Below are positions 1 to 8,434 of a DNA stretch of 64,000 bases, one piece after another (positions within the stretch are counted from its first letter, which is position 1; each line of letters starts with the position of its first letter). A program made the translations under genes and the position numbers. Origin of the DNA: an uncultured Altererythrobacter sp. (GTDB lineage: Bacteria > Pseudomonadota > Alphaproteobacteria > Sphingomonadales > Sphingomonadaceae); assembly GCA_913056125.1 (NCBI GenBank), contig CAJXNC010000003.1, positions 124,001-188,000 of the forward strand, read 5' to 3'. A model generated the notes under the pieces. It saw nothing but the letters and a program-made list of their open reading frames with translations, had not been told where the DNA came from and searched no databases.

Positions 1-113
1 TTGAGATTCGGATGACCATCGATCTCATGGTGTTCGGCAGAAGCCGGTGCCGAGCCAAGCGCCATGAGCGCAGCCGCAGCAACAGCCGTGGTGAAAGTCT
101 TAATCCCCCGCAT
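1..113 (-). CDS. Start of an exported protein, cut by the left edge
   Basis: Only the first 37 codons are inside the window, too short for the ORF track. The reverse strand has AGGAGAGG two bases before an ATG at 113, then MRGIKTFTT, an alanine-rich hydrophobic stretch and PASAEHHE, which is a typical Sec signal peptide with cleavage after ASA. The gene lies 21 nt downstream of the PQQ dehydrogenase stop on the same strand and is probably its operon partner. The mature part begins EHHEIDGHPN and is too short to assign a family. Confidence 0.7.
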   Translation of the reverse strand, partial: MRGIKTFTTAVAAAALMALGSAPASAEHHEIDGHPNL

Positions 114-134
114 AACCTCTCCTGTATGCAAAAA

Positions 135-2024
135 TTAGCGTCCTAAAGAATACACCATAAGATTGCCACTGGCATTTATGGCGACATATTGTTCGCCATC
201 GCTTCCCCGATAGGACATCGGATTGGCGTTGGCATTACCGTTGAGCGTGGTCTCCCATAGCTGCTCACCGGTGTCTGCGTCAAAGGCCCGGAAACGACGA
301 TCATTGGTTGCTCCGACAAAGACCAGACCGCCGGCGGTTACCGTAGGCCCGGCGCTGCCGGAGTTGCCGAGCAACAGGTCGTTCCCGTCCTCATCCTGAT
401 AAACTCCGAGGGGAACCGCCCACATGATTTGGCCGGTATTGGCATTGACGGCGGTCAAACGCGCCCAAGGCGGCTTGTAGCAAGGCGCGGTCGGGCCAAC
501 CGCGCGGCCATTGTCGTCATATTCGCCACTCAGGGGAGCATTGAAAGAGAAGAATGGGCCTTTGCCGTCCACGCTCGCGCGGTCGTAGGCCGGGGCAGAA
601 GTGGCGTCGAAGCTGTAGGGCTGGTCGCCCTCTACTCGTTCGACCCAGCCGACGAGTGAGCCGTCCTGTGTGTTTACGTAGAAAACGCCGGTTTCCGGGT
701 TCGCGGCGGTGCCGCCCCAGTTCACGCCGCCGGTACCGCCGGGGAACTGAATGGTCGATTGCGGCGGCTCGCCCTGGATGTGATACATGAACGGCGTAAA
801 CGGCCCGGCATTGTAGAAGCCACCTGCACGATCCCACATGTCCAGACAGGCCTGCGAATGGGCCGCATTGGTGTCTTCTGCCGTCACGATATCGCCATAG
901 CTCATCGTCATCCGGCTGAGCGGCGGCGTGACCTGCGGAATTGGCTGGGTCGGATGATAATACTCACCCGGAACATCGCCGCGCGGCACGGGCATTTCCT
1001 CCACTGCATGGACCGGTTCACCGGTCTCGGCGTCGAGGATGTAGACATAGCTGGACTTGCCGACATTGGTCAGCGCCATGCGGGTGCCTTCAGGCGTGCT
1101 GACCGGGATCAGCGAACCGGCATAGGACATGTCGATGTCCCACAGGTCGTGATGCACGGTCTGGAAGTGCCATTTGTATTCCCCTGTCTCCAGGTCAACC
1201 GCGACGACGGAATTGCCGTAGACGTTGGAGCCGGGGCGATCCCCGCCAAAATAGTTGTGCGCGGGCCCCGCGATGGGCAGGTAGACCGTCTTGCTGGCAG
1301 CATCGATTGTTGCTGCGAAGCCCCACATATTGGTGCCGCCACGACCGACCGATGAGTTTGCCCCCCAGGTTTCGGAGAACGGTTCGCCCGGATCAGGGGT
1401 TGTATCGAATTCCCACAGCTTCTCGCCCGTGCGGACGTCGAACCCGCGCGGATTGCCTGCGGGACCTTGCGGATTTTCAAGAGAAGCGGCACCGACAACG
1501 GCAACATGGCCGCTGATCGTAGGTGTGCCGCCATAGCCGATGACCATGTCGGCCCTGCCGCCGTCACCGAAACTTCCAACGAGTTCGCCACTGGCCGCAT
1601 CGATGGCCACCAGGAAGGTGCCTTGCGTAACCAGCAGGCGCGGGCCCATATCGCCTTCGCCCGGCCAATAGGCGAGGCCGCGGCCCGAATAGCCGCCAGT
1701 ACCTTCTGCAGCATTGTGCACCCAGAGTTCCTCACCCGTCGCGCCATTAAGCGCGACGATGCGGTTCTGGGCAGTGAAATACATATTGCCGTTCACGACC
1801 AGCGGAACCGCGTTGTTCACGGCGCGCATCTGGTACGACCATGCCTCGCTGAGCGAACCGACATTGCTGCGGTTGATGTCGTCGAGTGGTGAATAGCGGG
1901 TCGCGGCCAGGTCACGATTGATGGTTTGCCAATCGCCTTCTGGAATGGCGTCCTGCGCCAAGACTCCCGTGGCGCATGTGGTTGCCAGCAGCGCTGTCAG
2001 ACAAAGGCTTTTCGCCTTCCGCAT
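135..2024 (-). CDS. Secreted PQQ-dependent dehydrogenase, glucose/quinate-dehydrogenase-like, no heme domain
   Basis: About 629 aa. The ORF track starts at 2210, but the ATG at 2024 is preceded by GGAGAAGG and followed by a clean Sec signal peptide (MRKAKSLCL to GVLAQD), so I use that start. The mature protein is an eight-bladed PQQ propeller with repeated A.(T/S)GE..W blade motifs. FQTVHHDLWDID holds the presumed catalytic Asp and a second Asp at +2. A CYKPPWARL-type segment and GGLVFVGATND near the C-terminus resemble the membrane glucose/quinate dehydrogenase group without its N-terminal membrane helices. There is no CxxCH, so electrons must go to a separate carrier. The closest relative in the window is the 17594-19555 enzyme, which shares the GPFTPF segment. 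Substrate unknown, probably a periplasmic alcohol. Confidence 0.88.
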   Translation of the reverse strand: MRKAKSLCLTALLATTCATGVLAQDAIPEGDWQTINRDLAATRYSPLDDINRSNVGSLSEAWSYQMRAVNNAVPLVVNGNMYFTAQNRIVALNGATGEELWVHNAAEGTGGYSGRGLAYWPGEGDMGPRLLVTQGTFLVAIDAASGELVGSFGDGGRADMVIGYGGTPTISGHVAVVGAASLENPQGPAGNPRGFDVRTGEKLWEFDTTPDPGEPFSETWGANSSVGRGGTNMWGFAATIDAASKTVYLPIAGPAHNYFGGDRPGSNVYGNSVVAVDLETGEYKWHFQTVHHDLWDIDMSYAGSLIPVSTPEGTRMALTNVGKSSYVYILDAETGEPVHAVEEMPVPRGDVPGEYYHPTQPIPQVTPPLSRMTMSYGDIVTAEDTNAAHSQACLDMWDRAGGFYNAGPFTPFMYHIQGEPPQSTIQFPGGTGGVNWGGTAANPETGVFYVNTQDGSLVGWVERVEGDQPYSFDATSAPAYDRASVDGKGPFFSFNAPLSGEYDDNGRAVGPTAPCYKPPWARLTAVNANTGQIMWAVPLGVYQDEDGNDLLLGNSGSAGPTVTAGGLVFVGATNDRRFRAFDADTGEQLWETTLNGNANANPMSYRGSDGEQYVAINASGNLMVYSLGR

Positions 2025-2485
2025 AAATCCTTCTCCCGCCTTCCCGGAATACACCGAACGCTGTCCTGCAGTGTCGGCGTTAGTTGATTCTGTCCTAAAG
2101 GTGCATCGATCTTTTGACAATGGCCTACCGCCTGCACTAGCAGCGTTCGGCGGCCTGAACGCGGCTAGATTGTTTGGTCCGTCTTGAATTTGTCCGCTTT
2201 CCGTTGCCAATTGCCGATGGAAAGTCGAGATCGAGTTTGTGACAAATTGTCGCGAATCAGGCCAGGCACCTTAGGAGGGCTTGGTTAGGGATTGGGAAGA
2301 GGCTAGCGCGTTTGCGCCAGATCAAAGCAAGGTCTGAATTTGCATTCGATGTAACGCGGCGCCACGCCGCTTGTTACGGTAAATAACTCGCACCCGGCCT
2401 GCGATTGGTGGATAGGCCGGGTCGACTGGAAAATCACATGCATCTCGCCATGCGGCAGGTGCCAGATTGGGGGAATTCTTGTCTG
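2025..2485. promoter_or_regulatory. Divergent intergenic region (461 bp)
   Basis: No gene is supported here; overlapping ORFs are read-through or antisense shadows. The region separates a minus-strand PQQ dehydrogenase from the plus-strand membrane-protein pair and should hold both promoters. Visible structure includes a short dyad GACAA-A-TTGTC at 2241-2251, a bulged stem GTAACGCGGC/GCCGCttGTTAC at 2351-2377, and a perfect stem at 2392-2422. No convincing -35/-10 pair was found on either strand. Confidence 0.5.
2392..2422. repeat. Perfect 9-bp inverted repeat upstream of the DUF6644-like pair
   Basis: ACCCGGCCT and AGGCCGGGT are separated by 13 nt. No T-run follows, so it does not look like a terminator. 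It lies 64 nt before the chosen start of the membrane protein gene and could be a leader hairpin or a repressor site. Confidence 0.45.
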
Positions 2486-3034
2486 ATGTTCGACCTAATA
2501 TTCGACTTTCTCTTTAGCATCACAGACTGGCTGAGGACGACCGTACTCCTCGATTTCGCCTTCTGGATCACCGAGACTTCGCTGAGCCTGTTCATGGTGA
2601 CCAACTTCTGGATGGTCCCCATTGCGCAGGTGTTCCACATCCTCGCAATTGGTGCAGCATTCGGCGCCACGCTGATGTTCACCTTGCGCGTACACGGCAA
2701 AGCAGCAACGGACCTGTCACTCGAACAGGTCGCCGGTCGCTACGTTCCGTGGATTTGGTACGGCCTCCTGGTCATCGTCCTTAGTGGGCTGCTCATGATC
2801 ACCGCCGAACCGATTCGAAACATGGTCAACGCCGTGTTCTGGATCAAGATGCTCGTCCTGCTGGTGACCGTCTTCCTTTCGCTTGGCTTCATCAAGTCGG
2901 TGCGGACGAAGGCCGCGGCCAGCGGTGCAGCCTGGGCCGCAAGCTCGGGCGCGAAGACGACTTCGATCCTGCTGATCGTCCTCTGGCTCTTCATCATGCT
3001 GTGCGGTCGCTGGATCGCCTACGTGCCGGTTTAA
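2486..3034 (+). CDS. Four-helix inner-membrane protein, DUF6644-like, copy 1
   Basis: 182 aa from the ATG at 2486 (MFDLIFDFLF). The longer frame in the ORF track adds a hydrophilic, unlikely N-terminus. Four hydrophobic helices are visible: around WMVPIAQVFHILAIG, the VPWIWYGLLVIVLSG segment, FWIKMLVLLVTVFLS, and ILLIVLWLFIMLCGRWIAY. It aligns helix by helix with the next gene, including a His early in the second hydrophobic segment (VFHIL / TVHVM), a 'W.W.G' helix, an 'N..F..K' step and a terminal CGR.I motif. The DUF6644 label is from memory of the pattern. Function unknown; intramembrane His residues leave a heme or quinone role possible, but that is speculation. It sits 15 nt upstream of copy 2. 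Confidence 0.75.
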   Translation: MFDLIFDFLFSITDWLRTTVLLDFAFWITETSLSLFMVTNFWMVPIAQVFHILAIGAAFGATLMFTLRVHGKAATDLSLEQVAGRYVPWIWYGLLVIVLSGLLMITAEPIRNMVNAVFWIKMLVLLVTVFLSLGFIKSVRTKAAASGAAWAASSGAKTTSILLIVLWLFIMLCGRWIAYVPV

Positions 3035-3049
3035 GGGGGAAGAAGAGAA

Positions 3050-3562
3050 ATGATTTATCCTGAACCGACGAATATCTGGGAATCGATCCAGTATTCTCCA
3101 ATGGGCCTGTCCATCGCTGAAAGCCTGTGGGCATTCCCGATGATCGAAACCGTCCATGTGATGGCGCTGGTTACCGTGATCGGTACGATCCTTGTCATGG
3201 ACCTGCGCATGCTGGGCAAGGCTTCGACCAACCAGGCCGTTACCCAGGTATCGGCCGATACGCTGAAATGGACCTGGCTGGGCTTCGTGGTGGCTGCGAT
3301 CACCGGCACGCTGCTGTTCATCAGCAAGGCCAGCAGCTACATGATCAACCCCTACTTCCTGACGAAGATGGGCCTGTTCGTGGTGGTTGGCCTGAACATG
3401 CTCTATTTCCACTTCGTCACGTACAAGACGGTCGATCAGTGGGATAGCTCCGCATCGCCTCCGCAGGCGGTCAAGACTGCGGCGATCATCTCGCTGCTGA
3501 TCTGGATCGTGATCGTGTTCTGTGGCCGTGCAATCGGCTTTACGCTCGGCATCTATTACTGA
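3050..3562 (+). CDS. Four-helix inner-membrane protein, DUF6644-like, copy 2
   Basis: 170 aa, 15 nt after copy 1, with GGGGGAAGAAGAG just before the ATG as a ribosome site. The pattern is an 'ESLWAFPMIETVHV' entry helix, a LVTVIGTILVMDLRMLG helix, the 'WTWLGFVVAAITGTLLF' helix, the 'NPYFLTKMGLFVVVGLN' helix, and a last helix ending FCGRAIGF. This is the recognisable DUF6644 arrangement (family name from memory). Two diverged tandem copies suggest a heterodimer. The pair ends at a strong terminator shared with the convergent PQQ dehydrogenase operon, so it is its own transcription unit. Function unknown. Confidence 0.78.
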   Translation: MIYPEPTNIWESIQYSPMGLSIAESLWAFPMIETVHVMALVTVIGTILVMDLRMLGKASTNQAVTQVSADTLKWTWLGFVVAAITGTLLFISKASSYMINPYFLTKMGLFVVVGLNMLYFHFVTYKTVDQWDSSASPPQAVKTAAIISLLIWIVIVFCGRAIGFTLGIYY

Positions 3563-3584
3563 GCGCGGACACGCCCTGAACAAG

Positions 3585-3613
3585 AAAGGCCGCCCCTCGG
3601 GGCGGCCTTTTTT
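3585..3613. terminator. Bidirectional intrinsic terminator between convergent operons
   Basis: AAAGGCCGCC CCTCGG GGCGGCCTTT is a perfect GC-rich stem followed by TTTTTT on the plus strand, with a matching A-run (T-run on the minus strand) on the left. It closes the DUF6644-like pair and the long minus-strand operon. The T-tract overlaps the TAA stop of the minus-strand dehydrogenase. Confidence 0.9.
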
Positions 3614-5714
3614 ATTCCTCCTCGGGAAGCGCGAAGACGTAGACCGATGACGAGTTGACCGCAGGGACCGGAATCTCCGGCGTGAAGCCGGGAAGGCCGA
3701 GCGAGAGCGGGCTGCCCATGCCGGTGACGACGGCGACATATTGCCGGCCATCGACGGAATAGGTGATCGGTGAAGCATTGGGTACGCCGGTCAGGCCGGT
3801 TCGCCACAGCACGCTGCCATCTTCCTCGTCATAGGCGATGAACTGGCGATCCATGCCACCGGTAAACAGCACCCCTCCGGCAGTTCCCAGCATGCCCATG
3901 TCGAAAGGCGCGCGCTGGCGCGCCTCCCAAACGATTTCTCCGGTCTCCATGTCGATCGCCTGGATGAAGCCGAAATTGCCATCGCTGTCGGGCGGGGCGG
4001 AGTAGAAAACGCTGACACCGCTGGTCAGGAAGCCACCTTCCTGCACCGGACGGAATTCCATGCAGGTGTCGCGCGCATTGACATAGAGGCGACGCGTTTC
4101 CTGGTTGAAGGTGGTCGGGCTCCAGTTTCGTCCGCCGCCTGCGTGCGGGCACATGAAGACGGAAGGCCGGTCGCGGCCGATCGTCTTGGCCGGATCGGCT
4201 GTCTTGCGGCCAGTCACCGGATCGATATCGATGATGAAATCCTGGAAGCCCATGTCGACGGTCGAGATATATTCTCCCGTCGCTGCATCTATCGTGTCGA
4301 ACAGGCCTTCCTTGCCGCCGGTGATGACGACATGACGATCTTCGCCATCGACCTCGACCTCGCCGATCACGCGTTCGAACACCCAGTCGAGGTCGTACTG
4401 GTCGTTGGGCACGTGCTGGAAATACCAGACGAGCTCACCTGTCCGCGGCTCGAAGGCGAGTGTGGAATTGGTGTAGAGCCCGTCATTGTTCTCGCCGGGC
4501 ACCAGGTCGCGAAGCGGGCCGGTGTCGTAGGTCTGCGCCACGCCCCACAGGGCAAGCCCGGTCTCCGCGTCATAGGTTCCGGAGGTCCAGACCGAACCGC
4601 CATGCCGAGCTTCATTGGGTAGGCCGTTCCACGTGTCGCCACCCGGAGATCCCTCCTGCGCGATCGTGTTGAAGGTCCAGAGATGCTCGCCGTTCTCGGC
4701 ATCGAAAGCGACGATTACGCTGCCGCCATCGCGACCGGAGGCGAAGCCAACCATGGCCACGCCTTCAGCCACCAGCGGACCGCCATTCGAACGCAGCTCT
4801 TCAGCGTCGGGCACTTCGACGTCCCATACGGGACGTCCGGTGCGGGCATCGAGTGCCATCATGTGGAGGTCCGACGTGGCGAGTATCAGCATGTCGTCCC
4901 ACAACGCCATGGTCTTCTTGGAAAGCGGTGTGGTGTCCGCCGGCAATTGGCGCTGATAGCGCCATATCGGCCGACCATCGGCGGCGTCGAAGGCGAAGAC
5001 CTCGTCCCCGAAGCCGAAGGTATAGAGCACACCGTCTCGCACGATCGGCTCGTGCATGTTTGGGCCGACAGGCAGGGCCTGGGCCCATGCAATCGTGAGG
5101 TTGCTCACATTGTCGCGATTGATCTGGTCGAGTGGTGAGTAGCCTTGGCCGTTATGGCCGCGCCGCCAGGTCAGCCAGTTCTCGGGCGCCGGGTTCGACA
5201 GCATGTCTTGCGTGACCGGAGTGTAGTTGGCGAAGCGGTCCACGGGTTCGGGCCAATCCGGCATTGGCACCATGGGCGAGATGCCGCCAATGCCGAGCGC
5301 ATTTTGCTCCTCTATCGAAGGGGCAGGGGGCATCATCGTGGCCAGATCTGCCGTGACCGGCAGTTCGAGGGTTCCGCCATTTTCATGGAAGATCAGCGCG
5401 GTGAGAGCGAGGTAATCCTCTTCGGCCAGATTGCCTGTCCCGCCGGGCGGCATGGAGGAGGAGATGTACTCGGTCAATTCACTGACCGGTACATCACCCC
5501 AATTGGCAAGGAAGGTAGGACCCGTCAGCGATTGGGCGAATTGCCCGCCTGCCAGGGTCTCCCCGTGACAGACGGCGCAATTGGCCGCGTAGACCGCCCG
5601 ACCCGTGTCGAGCTGCTGCCCGACGAACATCTCGCTGCCTTGCGCCAGTGCCGAGGCACCTATAGCTCCCGCAAGGCAGGCCGACCCAAGCAGGGCCCCG
5701 CGCAATCTCGACAA
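3612..5714 (-). CDS. Quinohemoprotein dehydrogenase: N-terminal cytochrome c fused to PQQ propeller
   Basis: 700 aa. After a Sec signal peptide (MSRLRGALLG to ASALAQG) comes a cytochrome c domain at about residues 33-115 with heme site CAVCH and a later SSSMPPGGTGN segment that supplies the likely Met ligand. The PQQ propeller follows from about residue 180 (YSPLDQINRDNVSNLTIAWAQ). The presumed catalytic Asp is in PNDQYDLDW and carries a second Asp at +2, as in lanthanide-type enzymes. The MCPHAGGGRNWSPTTF segment resembles methanol/ethanol-type quinoproteins. Characterised quinohemoprotein alcohol dehydrogenases usually carry the heme domain at the C-terminus, so the N-terminal position is unusual. 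It is the last gene of the operon beginning at 13760, 23 nt after the carboxylesterase. Confidence 0.9.
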   Translation of the reverse strand: MSRLRGALLGSACLAGAIGASALAQGSEMFVGQQLDTGRAVYAANCAVCHGETLAGGQFAQSLTGPTFLANWGDVPVSELTEYISSSMPPGGTGNLAEEDYLALTALIFHENGGTLELPVTADLATMMPPAPSIEEQNALGIGGISPMVPMPDWPEPVDRFANYTPVTQDMLSNPAPENWLTWRRGHNGQGYSPLDQINRDNVSNLTIAWAQALPVGPNMHEPIVRDGVLYTFGFGDEVFAFDAADGRPIWRYQRQLPADTTPLSKKTMALWDDMLILATSDLHMMALDARTGRPVWDVEVPDAEELRSNGGPLVAEGVAMVGFASGRDGGSVIVAFDAENGEHLWTFNTIAQEGSPGGDTWNGLPNEARHGGSVWTSGTYDAETGLALWGVAQTYDTGPLRDLVPGENNDGLYTNSTLAFEPRTGELVWYFQHVPNDQYDLDWVFERVIGEVEVDGEDRHVVITGGKEGLFDTIDAATGEYISTVDMGFQDFIIDIDPVTGRKTADPAKTIGRDRPSVFMCPHAGGGRNWSPTTFNQETRRLYVNARDTCMEFRPVQEGGFLTSGVSVFYSAPPDSDGNFGFIQAIDMETGEIVWEARQRAPFDMGMLGTAGGVLFTGGMDRQFIAYDEEDGSVLWRTGLTGVPNASPITYSVDGRQYVAVVTGMGSPLSLGLPGFTPEIPVPAVNSSSVYVFALPEEE

Positions 5715-5737
5715 TGTCCTCTCCCCCTATCGTTATT

Positions 5738-7348
5738 CTACTCTTCGTCGCTGGCAATCCCCAACGGCTCTGCCACGCGGCTTTCGAACATGGCATCGTA
5801 CAGGGCGATCTTGGCTTCGCCCAGCCACGGGCCGACACCAGTATCCGCACCGTCGAGAAGCATGGCTTCGTTCGGGCCGAGCTGGTCGACCGATGGCCAT
5901 TCGGGCAGGCCTTCGCCATTGGGATTGCCGGTGGCGGCAAAGTTCACCCAATATTGCGAGACCATGTCGGCGAACGCTTCTTCGTCCGGATTGCCGCACA
6001 TCAGATCGACAGATGAACCGCCCGGATAGGTGCGCGGGGCACAAAGGTTGCCGAAGACATAGGGAATTTCGCCCGTATGCGCGGCGCCCAGGTCTGCACG
6101 GTCGGGATCGTAGAGCGGATCGTGCTTGAACCAGTAGTGGTAGGCGTTCTGGCCAATCCCGGCTTGGTATTCGGCGAACTGACGGTGCAGCCAGCTCATA
6201 TTGTCGCCGAAGGGCATGGTGCTTGCGGCGGCGGCTTCCTCATCGGTGGTGACCGGGTAGGCGGCACGGCCGAGTTCGACCAGGTCGCCCCAGCGGAAAC
6301 CTTCTCCCTGCTCCCAGCTGGCCAGCGTCGCGGGCGGGCCGAAAGCGCCGGTGAAACTTCCTTCATCCTCGTTCGAACCGGTCAGCACGTCGACCTTGAG
6401 CTGGCGGCCATTGGCGAATGCAACCGAGAGGTCTTCGGGGATGATATAGCCGTCGATAATCATGCCCTGGCCGCGAATATTGGCGAAGACGTCCTGAGCG
6501 TCCATCGCCCGTAGTTCAGCGAGAGTGCCGGCACTAGCGGCCTGCGCTTCGACCCGCTCGCGCGGGGTCATCTGCGCGATCGAGAGGCCCATCCAGTTGC
6601 CCGACTGGCTGATCACGCGGTGCACCAGGCCTTCCGCGGGCGGGGCGCCTGCAAGGCCGCCATTCATGGCAGCGCCGGCGCTTTCGCCGAAGATAGTCAC
6701 GCGGCTGGGATCGCCACCGAAGGCGGCAATGTTGTCCTGTACCCATTGGAGCGCGGCGATGGAATCGCCCAGCGCCTGATTGCCCGAGGCGCCATGCTCG
6801 GAAGCGGCAGTCAGTTCAGGGTGCGCAAAGAAGCCAAGCGAGCCCACACGGTAGTTGAAGGTGACCACAACCGCGCCCTTTTCGGCCAACTGGTTACCCT
6901 GGCTGAAGGGCGAAGAGCCGCCGCCTTCATTGTATGCGCCGCCATAGAGCCAGACCATGACCGGCAGGCTCTCATCGGCGCTTTCGGCGGGTGTCCAGAC
7001 ATTCAGGTAGAGGCAGTCTTCCGAAATTCCCGGGCTGTCGGGCATGTCGGTTGCCGAGTTGGGCGGGAAACGTTCGGGCGAGGGGTTCTGTATGCAGCTA
7101 TCACCCCAGCTCGTCGCTTCGAGCACGCCTTCCCACGATGCGGCCGGCTGCGGCTGTTCCCAGCGCAGATCGCCGACAGGCGGTGCGGCAAAGGGAATGC
7201 CCTTGAACACGGTAACGCCTTCGATGTCGCCGGGTGCACCGGAAACGAGGCCTTGTGCCGTTTCGACCGGGCCTTCCGAAATCGAATTGGCCGAACAACC
7301 GGTGGATGCGGCCAGCAGCAGGCAGGCGGCCATCAAGCGATACTTCAT
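5738..7348 (-). CDS. Type-B carboxylesterase, exported, probable lipoprotein
   Basis: 536 aa from the ATG at 7348 (MKYRLMAAC); the longer track start adds an Arg-rich non-signal extension. A signal peptide ending LAASTGC suggests lipid attachment, though the lipobox is not ideal. The fold is the cholinesterase/para-nitrobenzyl esterase type: EDCLYLNVW, an oxyanion region VWLYGGAYNEGG, nucleophile Ser in FGESAGAAM, acidic residue in GSNEDEGSF, and His in GAAHTGEIPYVFGN. It should hydrolyse carboxylic esters outside the cytoplasm. It lies between the four-paralogue run and the N-terminal-heme dehydrogenase, with gaps of 19 and 23 nt. This suggests that ester release and alcohol oxidation act on the same compound. 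Confidence 0.92.
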   Translation of the reverse strand: MKYRLMAACLLLAASTGCSANSISEGPVETAQGLVSGAPGDIEGVTVFKGIPFAAPPVGDLRWEQPQPAASWEGVLEATSWGDSCIQNPSPERFPPNSATDMPDSPGISEDCLYLNVWTPAESADESLPVMVWLYGGAYNEGGGSSPFSQGNQLAEKGAVVVTFNYRVGSLGFFAHPELTAASEHGASGNQALGDSIAALQWVQDNIAAFGGDPSRVTIFGESAGAAMNGGLAGAPPAEGLVHRVISQSGNWMGLSIAQMTPRERVEAQAASAGTLAELRAMDAQDVFANIRGQGMIIDGYIIPEDLSVAFANGRQLKVDVLTGSNEDEGSFTGAFGPPATLASWEQGEGFRWGDLVELGRAAYPVTTDEEAAAASTMPFGDNMSWLHRQFAEYQAGIGQNAYHYWFKHDPLYDPDRADLGAAHTGEIPYVFGNLCAPRTYPGGSSVDLMCGNPDEEAFADMVSQYWVNFAATGNPNGEGLPEWPSVDQLGPNEAMLLDGADTGVGPWLGEAKIALYDAMFESRVAEPLGIASDEE

Positions 7349-7367
7349 GTCTGGAAATCCCCTCTCT

Positions 7368-8426
7368 CTATTGGTCGTTGCCGCGCGCCTGTTCCCTCTG
7401 CGCACGCGACGAAGTTATGTATCCACGGATCTGCACATTGCCTTCGTGACAGGCATATTCGAAAAGCTCGTAATCCTCGTCGCGCTGCCAATCGAGGCGC
7501 GCGGTCCAGGGACCCGTGAGAATCTCCGGATCCTCGTAATCCACTTCGTAGGTGATGGTGTCGGGACCAGTCATGGTGAAGCGTTCGACCATGTGGGCCT
7601 GCTCGCTCTGCGGCACGTCATTGCGCGGCGGCGAACCCCAAGTGCCGACATTGTTGGGTGAACCCAGACCGTTGAAATTGGTGGTTTCGACAACCAGCGT
7701 ATTGCCGTCTTCCCAATGGCCGCGGCTCTGGCCGAGCCAGAAGCTGTTGCCATGTGGAGCGGAATAATCCTCGCCCAGCGGGATAAGGCGCACTTCGTGG
7801 ACCATTTCCATCTGGATGGCGACCATGCCCGGTGCCTGGAAGATGCGGATCCCGTTATTGTAGTTGAACGGGAACATACTGGCGGGGAGGCCGCGCGTGA
7901 TGCAGCGGTCCCAGGTGTCGAAATCGAGCGGTGTGTCGTAGGTCTGCCCGGCGATATAGGAACTGCGCTTGGTCGCAGCGAGCCGCTGGCCTTCCTCGGT
8001 CAGTGCGGGAAGCTGGCCATCGGCAGGGGCAATCAGGAAGGAGGTGCGACGGTTGGCATCGCCGGGTTCGACCCAGTGACCCATGCCGATCGTTTCTTCC
8101 TCGATTTCGGTAGCGTAGTTCTGCCCGCGCGCTGCCAGCATGGCGCTGCGCTCGGCATATTCCTCCTCATTGAGGAAATAGCGGTTCCCCTGCTCGGCAG
8201 GCCGCTGGAGAGGGGTGAAATTGAGATGGTCGATCGGCCAGGTGCCGCGCAGGTCCGGATCACCCCACTCGGTGGTAGCGGGCTGGTAATCGCGCGGAAC
8301 GTCGGGGACCGTGACCAGGTCCGTTTCCTGCGCCGTTGCAGGAGCGAAAATGGCGAGGGCGCAACCCGCCAGGCCCGCCGGCAATGCCGCGGACCAAGCA
8401 AGTCGCACCCTCCACCCTTGTGTCAC
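7368..8426 (-). CDS. Exported protein of the WGDPDLRG/ACHEGN family, paralogue 4 of 4
   Basis: 352 aa with a GTG start at 8426, eight nt after the previous stop. A hydrophobic N-terminus ends in APATAQE, fitting Sec export. The family pattern is complete: WGDPDLRGTWP, GMGHWVEP, RRTS, DGQLPA, the WDRCITRGLPASM block, YNNGIRIFQ, a W-G-SRG-WE stretch, LVVETTNF, ERFTMTGPDTITYE and YACHEGNVQ. I recall this as a large uncharacterised family common in Acidobacteria, sphingomonads and similar bacteria, often near PQQ dehydrogenases. The invariant Cys and His in WDRC and ACHEGN could be a disulfide or ligand set. It is closer to paralogue 1 (10720-11787; both have the DHLN and MEMVHE forms) than to the two middle copies. 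Confidence 0.8.
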   Translation of the reverse strand: MTQGWRVRLAWSAALPAGLAGCALAIFAPATAQETDLVTVPDVPRDYQPATTEWGDPDLRGTWPIDHLNFTPLQRPAEQGNRYFLNEEEYAERSAMLAARGQNYATEIEEETIGMGHWVEPGDANRRTSFLIAPADGQLPALTEEGQRLAATKRSSYIAGQTYDTPLDFDTWDRCITRGLPASMFPFNYNNGIRIFQAPGMVAIQMEMVHEVRLIPLGEDYSAPHGNSFWLGQSRGHWEDGNTLVVETTNFNGLGSPNNVGTWGSPPRNDVPQSEQAHMVERFTMTGPDTITYEVDYEDPEILTGPWTARLDWQRDEDYELFEYACHEGNVQIRGYITSSRAQREQARGNDQ

Positions 8427-8434
8427 CTACAGGA

